This document shows positions 11,405 through 20,910 of a stretch of 64,000 nucleotides of DNA, one piece after another; the stretch's first letter is position 1, and the number at the start of each line of letters is the position of its first letter. Under the pieces are notes generated by a model. The model was not told where the DNA came from, searched no databases, and was given only the letters and a program-made list of their open reading frames with translations. Origin of the DNA: Ochotona curzoniae. Taxonomy: Eukaryota > Chordata > Mammalia > Lagomorpha > Ochotonidae. A program made the translations under genes and the position numbers. The stretch lies in assembly GCF_017591425.1 (NCBI RefSeq), contig NW_024465886.1, forward strand, positions 558,001 through 622,000. Reading direction: 5' to 3'.

Positions 11405-11751
11405 TTTTTTTTTAAAAAAAAGGTTTATTTATTTTTATTGCAAAGGCAGATATACAGAGAGGAGGAGAGACAGAGAAGTAGATCTTCCATCCATTGATTC
11501 ACCCCCCAAGTGACTGCGATGGGGACCTGAGCCAATCCAAAGCCAGGAGCCAGGAGCCAGGAGCTTCTTCTGGGTCTCCCACCTGGGTGCAAGGTCCCAA
11601 AGCTTTAGGCAATCCTCAACTGCTTTTCCAGGCCATAAGCAGGGAGCTGGATGGGAAGCAGGGGGGCCACCAGAATTGGAACTGGTGCCCATGTGGGATC
11701 CCGGCACATTCAAAGTGAGGAATTTAACTGCTAGGCCACCATGCCGGGCCC
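11405..11751 (-). mobile_element. C-SINE, antisense, full length
   Basis: Long T and A run at the left, then AAAGGTTTATTTATTTTTATTG, GGCAGATATACAGAGAGG, and a triplicated AGCCAGGAGCC motif (11540-11562) that is a small local expansion. The head ends ACCATGCCGGGCCC. Intermediate age: more diverged than the youngest copies. Confidence 0.94.
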
Positions 11752-13100
11752 ATAATCATCGAACTATTGATGATTCTGACCATTCTATAAGCTCTGTTAT
11801 TCTATAGCTCTGTCGTATAAGATTCATGACTCTGTCATTGTAACACAAGAAACACATTTTGGATTTACATTTAACACATAGGAGCTTTTGCATTTTCAAG
11901 TGCAAGAGCTAAATTTAATCTGCCTGTTTTCCCTTCCTGACAGAAAACACAGTTTGTTACATGGTTTTCAACATAAAATTCTTGGTTGAAATTATGTCTT
12001 TCCATTAGACAATGTGGACAAAAAACAAACTGTTTTTAATATTAAATTGAACAAAGCATGGAGACAAAGCCTGTGTAAAACACAATGGGATTTGAATGAT
12101 TTTTCCATCGTGGCTTTCCAACATTCATTCCTCTCCAGCAAGGGTTGACTAATTCCTGTTGAGATTTCCAGAAAGGGAGAATTTGCAAATGTATAACGTG
12201 GTTTTAGGTGGTGAAGTTTAGTAAAAGTGAAGGAAGAGCATGTCAAATGTGATACTAGAATCAAAGTCAGGCATCTGGAGGCAAAGGCTCATGGTTGAAT
12301 AGTTTGGTTTCATTTCCTCCACCAACAGAATGTCTTGAAGCTCTCTGCAGAGCCCAGCCCTGCCCTGCCCCCACCATGCTGCAGAAGCCAGAGTCCTAGC
12401 CTTCAGTGTAGACACCGCTCAACTGAGTGTTGCACTCTGTTGAACAGGTGCCTTGGTCATGGCCTGCTTGCTCTTTGTGTTGCCACTCTCAAAACATCGT
12501 GAATTTGGTGCAGCAGAGACTTCAGAGAACTCCTTGCATGTGGCCTTCAGCCCAGGATCAGTTGGCAACTCCAGTTGGTTAGAAGGATCAATGACATTTT
12601 TAAAGGTTTTAGTTCTTAGAAAAGTCATACTCCAGGAATAATGAGAAAAATGAAAACTCCCTTACTTGGCTTCAGTGAGGCTAGTCATGTCATCTGTCCT
12701 AAATTTAAATTTGCTGTAGAAAGAGAACGCTAAGCTCTATTTTTAATTATTGCAGGTCATGGTTTCCATAGCCGGATAGCTTTTGGCAGCGTGGTGTTGT
12801 GTCAGATGGCACATAGACAATTTTCAAAGCCAAAGCATGAGCTATTCCTCCTTTGCTTTTGCAAATCACAGCTTACTCTCCGTAGATCATCTCTTTGGCT
12901 ATGCTCTTGGAGAATTCTGCTCAGAATTTCATTAGGGAAAAGTCTTTGAATTGGTCATTGAACACATTTTCTCCTACTTATGAGATCACTTTTAATGAGT
13001 AATTGAAACTGATAGATGATCTAGTATTTAGTTCCTCTTGGCAAAAAGTGATCAGGGCCTTCAAGTTAGATGGAGACGTGTTTGCTGCCAGATCAAGTTG
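11752..13100. other. Unique sequence, nothing recognised
   Basis: Balanced base composition, short unsupported open frames on both strands (for example 12453-12641 and 12419-12628) and no repeat family I can name. Confidence 0.45.
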
Positions 13101-13620
13101 GAAGAAAGCTACTCCAAGTCACAGCTTGTTATTATTATTTTAAAAAATATTTATTTAGCCATGACCCACAAGCCTGTGGCAGAGATCCAGACATTTTCTG
13201 CTTGAATTCAAGAGCCCACGCTGGCGGGAGACCGTGCTCTTTGCAGGGCCTCCTTAGAGAGGACAAAGCGAGCTATCAACCCTTGAGATCTCTCATCAGA
13301 CCTTGACACAGGCCCAGCCTTCATCTGCTTCTTCATAGCTTTGGGAGGATGGCCAGCTTTCCCAGCGGCGGGGCGATGGCTTCTGCTGCTTCCAGGACCG
13401 TGTAGTCCTGGACCCCACCTGCGTGTTTCCCGTGGTACCCACTGCTGCAGTGTGGCGCGTTGTAGAGCTGGGTGCTGAGACAGCTGTGCATGTTTCTGAC
13501 CGTCAGTGGAGAAGACGCTCTCCAAGTGGCAGCTTTGCCACAGCCCTCCATTTTCCCTCAGCAGTGTTTGTGGCATGTAGCTTGCATCTGGATTAATAGA
13601 GAAGAGGTTGTGGCCACAGA
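13101..13620 (-). other. Possible decayed transcript-derived sequence, unidentified
   Basis: Read on the minus strand this stretch has long overlapping open frames (13208-13576 and 13333-13551) and higher GC than its surroundings. An AATAAA on the minus strand lies at 13150-13155, followed by an A/T-rich run. That is the layout of a processed copy of a 3' exon. The translated text (for example HSCLSTQLYNAPHCSSGYHG) looks protein-like, but I cannot assign it to a family. A frame shift would be needed near 13340 to keep the coding pattern going. It may equally be unique non-coding sequence. Confidence 0.3.
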
Positions 13621-13650
13621 CAAATGAAGAACACCTTCCCTTGTGGCTGT

Positions 13651-13875
13651 TCTTGGTGGCCTGTGCCCCTGGGAGATGACTCAGTGTTTAAGTAGGGGTT
13701 AAGCATGGATTTCTCTCCCAGAGGTGTGTTTCGTGATTGTTCTTGGTGGCTTGAGCCCCTGGGAGATGACTCAGTGTTTAAGTAGGGGTTAAGCATGGAT
13801 TTCTCTCCCAGAGGTGTGTTTCGTGATTGTTCTTGGTGGCCTGTGCCCCTGGGAGATGACTCAACGTTTAAGCAG
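13651..13875. repeat. 90-bp tandem repeat, about 2.5 copies
   Basis: The phrase TCTTGGTGGC recurs at 13651, 13741 and 13831, giving an exact 90-bp period. The first two units are nearly identical (CTGTGCCCCT versus TTGAGCCCCT at one spot). The third is cut off after about 45 bp, where GATGACTCAACGTTTAAG departs from the unit. Because 90 is a multiple of three, the minus-strand frame runs through the repeat without a break; that is arithmetic, not evidence of coding. Confidence 0.95.
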
Positions 13876-14049
13876 ATGTCAATCCTGAATACCTTGAGAG
13901 CTCACCATGTTCTCATTTTACCTTCTGGTTTCGATTCCAAGCTTATGAAATACCATGATTGTTGACATTATTACACGGTAGGAATCCGTTTCAGAAGTCT
14001 TATAGCTTCTTTTCCTCCTCCTTGAAAAAAAAATGTAGTAAGATAGAAA

Positions 14050-14368
14050 GAAAAAAAATATTTCTTTAAAATATTTCTTTATTTGAAAGTCAGCATATGA
14101 GAGATAGATAGGGAGAGCGAGAGAGCACTCCCATCTCCTGATTCACTTTCCGGATGGCTGTGACAGCCTGTGAACAGCCAGGCACCAAGCGAGGAGCCAA
14201 GCCCGGCCACAGGGACAGCAGAAGCCCACACACGTGTTTCATCTTTCATCGTGTTCCCAGACCATTAGCAGCAACCTGGATTGGAAGTGGAGCAGCTGGG
14301 ACTTGAACCCGTAAGGAACGCCGGCATGGCAGGCAGTGGCTGTATGTGCTATGCCACGATGCCAGCTC
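14050..14368 (-). mobile_element. Old C-SINE, antisense
   Basis: A tail of AAAATATTTCTTTATTTG on the left is followed by GGGAGAGCGAGAGAG, TGATTCACTTTCCGGATGG and GGAGCAGCTGGGACTTGAACCC. The decayed head ends GCCACGATGCCAGCTCC. Divergence is high compared with the young group. Confidence 0.85.
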
Positions 14369-14744
14369 CAACATTTGAGATACTAAGAAAGTGCCCTGAT
14401 AAGCGTTAGGAGGGAGGGAGCAGTAGAATTGTCATGAATTTGGGATCTGGGCAATTTGACCAATCCTAACATCATTTAGGAGGTTAGCAGATAATTGAAA
14501 TTTCAGAGCCTATGAAATGGGAAAGGAGGAAATCGGGATGTCTTGTGGACAAATCTGGCAAGGAATTTGAAGGTAAAAGACAGATTTAACCATCTTGTCA
14601 TGAGGGAAAGATGCTCTATTACATAAAAAGAGGTTAAGGAATTTCAGCTAATGAGATGCAGATATTAATTCACTGAGAGCTGAGCGCCCCCTAGGGGACA
14701 GTGGGTGAGGAAGGTCCGGGGCCTTGAATTTTTAATTTTTATTT
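14369..14744. other. Unique sequence containing a CTCF-like motif
   Basis: No repeat recognised. The only feature of note is the motif listed separately at 14684-14697. Confidence 0.4.
14684..14697 (-). promoter_or_regulatory. Candidate CTCF binding motif
   Basis: On the minus strand the 14 bases read CCCCTAGGGGGCGC. Compared with the CTCF core CCASYAGRKGGCRS, 13 of 14 positions agree; only the third base differs. It sits in non-repetitive DNA just right of an old SINE and just left of an L1 tail. CTCF organises chromatin loops and insulators. Occupancy cannot be seen from sequence. Confidence 0.5.
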
Positions 14745-14925
14745 CTCAGGATACAGTTCCTTAGGGTGAGGATTTCCGCTTCCACGGCCATCCTTGTCCC
14801 CACCGCTGTTTTCCCCTATATGGTAGCAATAGGTGCCTCACCGATAGTCGCAAGCCCATCCTTTCAACTTCTGGACAGTGTGTCGGGCAAGGCCTGCTGC
14901 GACTGGAAAATGGAGAGACCTGAAG
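14745..14925 (-). mobile_element. Old lagomorph L1 3' untranslated region
   Basis: Antisense. The order ATACAGTTCCTTAGG, then a CCATCCTTGTCCCCACC pyrimidine block, matches the lagomorph L1 3' end seen better preserved at 25925-26350 and 60982-61137. It is heavily decayed. The adjoining 14926-15249 is not recognised. Confidence 0.65.
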
Positions 14926-15249
14926 GTCTGAGCACGGTTATGGGAGCTGAGGGAAGTGGTTCGTTTGCAATTTGTTGTTACACGAATGTCAGCGACCATG
15001 GTCGGGACTGCTCCCGGCACGCTGTAGGTCTTACTGTGATGAAAAGCTGAAAGAGTTTCCTAACATGGAAAATGCCGGTGTAGACAGATGCTACAGGAAA
15101 ATGTCCCACAAGGAAATGAGACTGCACCTTTTAAACTGCGGCCCCCACCATGCGCTGGGCTTCCAGGAGCGCTCCCCGGCACGCGGCCCTGCCAGCAGTG
15201 CCAGAGCAGCCCGTGCCCTGCGCTGCTGGCTTCACTCGGCGTTTTCAGT

Positions 15250-15480
15250 GGAGACAATCTGGTGTTTTATTTGCATTTCTTTGATTACTGGTGAGCCTGA
15301 ACAGCTGTTCATGTATTTGCTGACCCTGTTACTTTTGGGATAGTTTCTTCACATCCTTTACCCGTTTTCCGCTCTGATTTGGAGGGTTCACCTTCCTGCA
15401 CACATGCCTGTCTCTCCACGTATTATTTGTTTTTAAATGGTGGCAGTGTTTTTGCTAATCATTTGCTTTTCCATTAATAC
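15250..15480 (-). mobile_element. L1 ORF2 carboxyl-end fragment, antisense
   Basis: The plus strand shows the familiar reverse-complement L1 text (GGTGTTTTATTTGCATTTCTTTG, then CTGTTCATGTATTTGCTGACC). It is probably the same insertion as the 3' tail at 14745. No open frame survives. Confidence 0.65.
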
Positions 15481-15859
15481 CTCCATTGAAGGTTTCCAGG
15501 CTTAGTGTAATACATGGAAAAACTCGAAGTATAGAAAAATATAAAATGACCCACCTCAATTTCCTTTGAAAATGTCCGTTTCTGGGAGGTGTGCTTTTCC
15601 CAGGAGCTGTGTTTGGCGCATTGCTTGCTCAGGTTCAGTATAATTTCACAAGTCTTCTGAGATTGGTGTTATAATCACTCACAGTTTGCAGATAAAGACA
15701 ATTGTGGTTACCCATTTGAGGACAGGGGGACTCACCACAGGCCAGATCTCTGAGTTCTCAGTATAAAAACACTTGCAGTATTTCCCATTCCAGAGACGGC
15801 CCTGCTTGCACTTATTTAATTTGAACAAATGGATATATAAAAGATGAGCCAAATGTGTA
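15481..15859. other. Unrecognised, possibly old repeat debris
   Basis: A/T-rich. A stretch near 15660-15750 (TTTGCAGATAAAGACAATTG...CACCACAGGCCAGATCTC) faintly recalls an antisense MIR, but it is too weak to call. Confidence 0.35.
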
Positions 15860-17276
15860 TGTTTTATTAATGCATGCAGCTGAACACAGAATGCGTAGAC
15901 ATATTAATGGGATGCAGTATGGACTTCCCATGCATACACACAGTGAGCCGCAGTGACATTAGATTCCACACATTTGTATCCCGTTTGTGTTGGCAAGATT
16001 CAAAATCCTGTTGTATTAACTATTCTCAAATACTCAGTTGTTATTCCACTGTTCTAGATCCAGTAACAATCCTCTCGCCATCTCTGCATTCCTTGTGCTC
16101 TAGTCCTTTCTTAATTTTTTGATATAAACTTTAGTGTCGACAGTCAATGGGGACACAGCCTTTCTATACCTTCCTTATTGAGTTTAGGAAACGGTCCTCT
16201 CGTTCTTGCAAAGGATGCGAGTCCAGCCTTTCTCATGGCTAATATTCCATGGAGCGTGCATGCCACGCTTTCTTCATCAGTTCTCGTAGCAGTTGCTGGG
16301 TGAAGTACTTCTGCCTCTTGTATTTGACTATTTTTTAGGAATTTCTGTAATGGCAGTGCTGGTTCACATTCCATACAACAATATGTGAGAATTCTCTTGT
16401 CTAAGGCTTTGTGAGCAGCTGTTGGTTTTGTCCTTTTGATGATAACCATTATAACCGGCACACAGCGTTATCTCATGATCTTAAGTTGTATTTCCCTCGT
16501 GATTAGGGACTGGAACATTTTACATGTACTGTGTATCTTTACCAATGGTTGTCGAGGGCAGAGGCTGGGTTATTTGTGTTCCTGTTGAGCTGTTTGAGTT
16601 CCTTATGTATATTGGGTAGCAATCCTCTCTCAGAAGAGTGGCTTCCAAATATTTTCCTGTAGTTTGTCTCTTTATTCTGCTGTTGCAAAGTGACAGAATT
16701 TCATTAACTTTTAAGGCTGAGTAATATGTAAAATATATGTATTGTATCTTTTTTATTTGTTGTGCAAAACTTTTAAATTTGATGTAATAAAATTTGATTT
16801 TCTTTTTGCTTTTTATGCATTGGGGAGTATATTGAAAAATATCTTTACAATATCTTGAAATTTCTCTTACGTTCTCTCTGGTAGTCTCAAAATTTGGATT
16901 TTGCACTTGAGTCCTTAATCCACTATTATGTATGCTGAGAAACAGGGAGTCTAGTTTTTTTTTTAAAAAAACTATGCTTAGAGATACCAAATTTGCCCAG
17001 CAATAATTATTGAAAAAAAATTTTTTCCCCCCAATTTACATAGTTGTTGCCTTTGTTGAAAATCAGTTGACTGTAAGTATGTGGATTTATTTCAGGCACG
17101 TTTATTCCTTTTCTTTTTGGTCTATGTATATGCTTTTACTGCCAGTGTCTCACTGATTTGCTTACTCTATCTGTGTCGTACATTTTAAAATTCGGTAGTA
17201 ATATTATGATTTTGTTCTTGCTCCAGACTGCTTTGGCTATTTGGAACATTTACAATGTTCCATATGAAAAATTTTG

Positions 17277-17879
17277 AAAAAAGTTTATTTACTTGTAGGA
17301 GGACATTGTGAGCCTGGAAGGTCAGCGAGCACAGGTTTGCAGTTCATTGGACAGTATTTGCATGACAACAACCTAATGGCTACCTTTGGTATAAACAGCA
17401 TGTAAATGAGAACGCCTGGTGGGATATACAAAACAAAAGGAATTCCCAATCAAGAGAGGGAAACAGCACGGACTCTCAGTGTATAAAGTCTGATGCCCCC
17501 AATAAACTTCGGCTTTGACCATCAGTCAGGGTCCACGCGTGTTATTATCGGCTCCGTGCACCAAGTCCGTCGCTGCGGGACAGCGACATTTACTTTTGTT
17601 AGAAAGACAGATCTATAGAGGAGATACAGAGAGAAAGCTCTTCCATCTGCTGGTTCACTCCTCCAGTGGCTCCGGAGTGCAGCCGATCCAAAGCCAGGAG
17701 CCAGGAGCTTCTTCCAGGTCTCCCATGTGGGTGCAGGGTCCCAAGGCTTTGGGCCATCCTTCGCTGCTTTCCCAGGCCTCAGGCAGGGAGCTGGATGGGA
17801 AGTGGAGCAGCCAGCCCATAAGAGATCCTGGGGCATGCAAGGTGACGATTTAGGCACTATGCTGTTTTTCTGGATTCAA
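17277..17879 (-). mobile_element. C-SINE inside L1, itself split by a solo LTR
   Basis: The tail part, 17277-17293 (AAAAAGTTTATTTACT), and the body, 17589-17879 (TTTGTTAGAAAGACAG onward), join into one antisense C-SINE once the LTR is removed. The flanking L1 carries a duplicated GTTCCATATGA at 17257-17267 and 17880-17890, consistent with the SINE's own target-site duplication. Order of events: L1, then SINE, then LTR. Confidence 0.9.
17294..17588 (+). mobile_element. Solo LTR of a class II (ERVK-like) endogenous retrovirus
   Basis: A 295-bp segment starts TGTAGGAGG and ends GGGACAGCGACA, with TG...CA ends. It is flanked by an exact 6-bp duplication, TTTACT, at 17288-17293 and 17589-17594. 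Six-base duplications are typical of class II elements. Inside are a TATA box (TATAAA, 17482-17487) and a poly(A) signal (AATAAA, 17501-17506) only 19 bp apart, which suggests a very short R region as in betaretroviruses. There is no internal viral sequence, so the provirus was lost by recombination between its LTRs. The TATA box and poly(A) signal look intact, but promoter activity is unknown. Confidence 0.88.
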
Positions 17880-19196
17880 GTTCCATATGAATTTTGTCAT
17901 AGTTTGCTTTAGCTATGTGAAGAAGGCTTTTGGGATTTTGATAGGCATTGCACTGAATCTGTGGACCAGCTTTGATAGTATGTGCATACATCAGTGTGAA
18001 CTTTTCAGGTCACGAAGAGACACTGTTTCTGTTTAACTGTGTCTTCCTCAATTCCTTTCATCAGGGTCCTGTCATTTTTGCTGTAGAGGTGCTATACTTC
18101 CTTGATTAATTTGTGCCTAAATATTATTTTTTGGTAGCCATTGTGCATAGATTTGCTTTCTCTCCTGATTTGTTCCTTAGCATTTTTGGTATTGGTGTAT
18201 GAAGAAGCACCGAGTTTCGCATGTGTGTGCTGAATTTGTATCTTGTAACCTTGCTGATTTTACTTATCAGTTCCAACTTCCTTTTGGTGAAGTCTTCGGT
18301 TTTCCTGTACATCAACATTTATTGTGTGTAAAGGCGAAGATAAATTGAACTCTTATTTCGAGTGGCCTTTATTTATTTTTCATGTGAAAGTGCCATGGCT
18401 ATGACTTCCAATTCTACATTAAGGGCAAGTGTGGACGGTGGTTATCTGCCATGCCCTGAATCTCGGAGAAAACAATTCTATCATTTCTTCATTCATTCTC
18501 TGTGACGTAGGCTGTGGGTTTGTTATATGTAGTCTCTGTTGTGCATATTTATTATATTTTAGTTCAAAGGCAGAGTTACCAGAGCAGGAGAGACTTTTTC
18601 TTACTCTTGCAATCACATTACTTGTTGTTGGTTCAGGTTTTCTGCGCCGCCGAGGTTCAGTTTGGGCAGGTTATTTGTGTTAAGAAGTTTAGACGTGTCT
18701 TTTGGATTTTTCAATTTATTAACATGGAGTTATTCATAATAGTATTACTAATGATTCTTTGCAGTTCAGGGCTAACCGTTTCAGTGTCTCCTTTCTCAGT
18801 GCTGATTTTACATATTGGGCCATCTCTTTTCTCCACTTGGTTAGTCATCTGAAGATCTGTCAATTTTCTTTGTCTTAAAACCAACTGTTTCATTGTTTTG
18901 TGAAAGCATTTTTTTTTTTTTTGCTCTCATCTTTGTTATTTCTTTCCTGATGTTAATTTGGGGTTCGGCTTACAGTTGATTTTCTAATTCCTAGAAAAGG
19001 ATTATTACTGTTCCTTTAGATGTTTCTTGTCACAGCAAAAATAGAACATTTTCTTGATTTATTATCCAGTAATTAGGGATGATTACCAACATTTTAAAGC
19101 TAAGAAAAAAAAAACACAATTTGGATAATAAAGCAACATGAGATAGTTTCACCCAGGATAATAATTTAAAGGTAATTGTAATTTACTAAGGAAACA

Positions 19197-19512
19197 GGGG
19201 CTGGCATTGTGCAGCAGCCTAAACTGCCGCTTGCGAAGCTGGCGTCATGTGCTGTGATGCTGGGCCGATATGGTTTGCTCTGCTTCCAATCTAGCCCTTT
19301 GCTAACGTTCCTGGGAGAGCAGTGGAAGATGGTCCTAGTGCTTGAGCCCAGCCACTGAGAGCAGGGTGGAACTCCTGGATCCGGGCTCGGCCGGCTCAGC
19401 CCTACAGCTGTGGCTACTTTGAAGGTGAGTCAGTGGAGAGAGGCTCTGTTCTCTGCCTCTTTCCTGTTCAGTCTGCCTTTCAAGTAATAAAATCTTTTTT
19501 TTTTTTTTTTGG
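19197..19512 (+). mobile_element. C-SINE, sense
   Basis: It begins with the canonical head GGGGCTGGCATTGTGCAGCAG. It continues through CTGCTTCCAATCTAGCCC, GGGAGAGCAGTGGAAGATGG and GGTGAGTCAGTGGAGAGAGG. It ends CTTTCAAGTAATAAAATC followed by a T run. This is the older, rabbit-and-pika-shared form of the family and gives good support for a lagomorph host. Confidence 0.92.
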
Positions 19513-19861
19513 TGTAAAAAGTATAGTATATTTAAGAAATAACATCTAAGGAAGATTTGGTATGGTTTTATTTCCAAACTGGACTAAGATTACAGTTAAA
19601 AAATAATTTTCTATACTTGGATTAGTGATCTAAAATTTAATTTGTAAGATATGAAGAAGCAAGCTGTGGGCTAATTATCCACCAAGGGAACCCAGTGATG
19701 CTAACCTTTGTTGTTTTCAAGGATGTTGCTTGAATACGTAAGGTTATTTATTTTTAAAATCTCATTTCCTGTCCTAACTCCCCTTGAGAAAAGAGAGAGA
19801 GGGGAGAGAAATATGACTAAGTTCCTCAAATTGCTGTATAGGTAATAATTTCATTTATCAA

Positions 19862-20190
19862 GTCGAGGAATGCAGCTACGGCTTGAGTGCCAGCATCCCA
19901 TATCGAAATCCAGTTGGAGCCTCGACTGTTCTACTTCCAGTCCAACTTCCTGCTGACGTGCCTGGGAAGCAAACAAAGAGTGGCTCAAGTGCTTGGCCCC
20001 TGCCCCCCCTTCCCCCAAGTAGGAGGTCTGGATGAAATTTCAGCTTCCCAGCCTCATCCTAGCCCAGCCCCTACTGTTGCAGCCACTGGGGACTAAACCA
20101 CTGGACTAAAGAGCGCGCTCTCTCTCTCTCTTTTTCTCTCTCTTTTCCTGTCTTTCTGTTTTGTTCTGCCTTTTCATAAAATGAAATAAA
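19862..20190 (+). mobile_element. C-SINE, sense, old
   Basis: Recognisable by GAGTGCCAGCATCCCATAT, CTTCCAGTCCAACTTCCTG, CCTGGGAAGCAAACAAAG and GTTGCAGCCACTGGGG. A (CT)n stretch follows near 20115-20150, then the ATAAAATGAAATAAA tail. Diverged, with a small deletion in the head. Confidence 0.85.
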
Positions 20191-20789
20191 CCTGAGCACT
20201 GACAGTAACCACAGATCATGGGCAGGAATGGAAGTATGCAGGTCTGAGTTTGTGAGAAGAATCTAGCTGGAGAGTTGGACCGAAGAGTTAGAATTCCAGA
20301 AGGGAAAGTATTTGGACAGCAAGCGTAAGCACATCCTTGGCTCTTCCAGAATTACCCGTGTCCTGCAGTGGAGCTGCGGTTTCGCATCATGCAGACCTTG
20401 CCCATTGAGGGCAGTACCTTTGTACTGGCGCTGGAAACATCCCAGTGTAACCACAGGCTCGGGACGCTCAAGTGCATGCAAGAAGCTTCTCTAGCTCTTT
20501 TAACATACGCTAGGTCACAGCATCTGCAACATCTTTTTTTTTTCTTGGTAGAAATTATAAGCTCCTTGTTTATGAGGAATTTGGGTTTAGGGAATTTGCG
20601 TAATTTGCTAGGAATGGCGTCCTGGGCTCCTGTCTGTAAGGCAAATCTCTGGGAAGTGCAACTTCAAGAAATAATGTGTATATATATATATATCTTGACA
20701 ATCAGATTCTGAACGCTGTCCCATTGTCTACACCTTCAGTGTCATGATATGCTGGAATCGCAGAATGATGGACGTGTGACTGTTGCTGA
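20191..20789. other. Unique sequence, nothing recognised
   Basis: Contains a short TATATATA run near 20681-20692 and unsupported open frames at 20312-20494 and 20368-20712. No family match. Confidence 0.4.
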
Positions 20790-20910
20790 GGACTCGACTA
20801 TTCTAATAATACGGGGAAACTGCCGAGGGGAGAGGGAGGGGAAATAGGAAGGATGGAAGAGAAAATCCCTGAGCCTATGGAATTATATCCTAAAAGATAA
20901 AAATTTAAAA
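20790..20910 (+). mobile_element. Lagomorph L1 3' end, sense
   Basis: A polypurine tract (GAGGGGAGAGGGAGGGGAAA) is followed by AAAATCCCTGAGCCTATGGAATTATA and an A-rich end. This is the sense version of the L1 tail seen antisense at 60982-61137 (GGGAATCCC...). Short, 5'-truncated piece. Confidence 0.6.

Larger units (their letters stand above)
15860..19020 (-). mobile_element. Long antisense LINE-1 (3' UTR into ORF2), interrupted once
   Basis: Pieces 15860-17276 and 17880-19020 are collinear halves of one old L1. The 15860-16130 part resembles an older mammalian L1 3' untranslated region (GGCAAGATTCAAAATCC). From 16144 the minus strand carries decayed ORF2 carboxyl sequence (16144-16461 begins PVIMVIIKRTKP). 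Further right come the usual antisense ORF2 phrases (CCAGACTGCTTTGGCTATTTGG; GGGATTTTGATAGGCATTGC; GTATCTTGTAACCTTGCTGA). A shorter SINE-tail-like scrap may sit at about 18546-18595. It is riddled with stops and is not mobile. Confidence 0.88.

Noticed and set aside
16520..16990. 156-codon minus-strand frame
   Set aside because: It is a decayed L1 3' region in a shifted frame; the surrounding L1 text is continuous.
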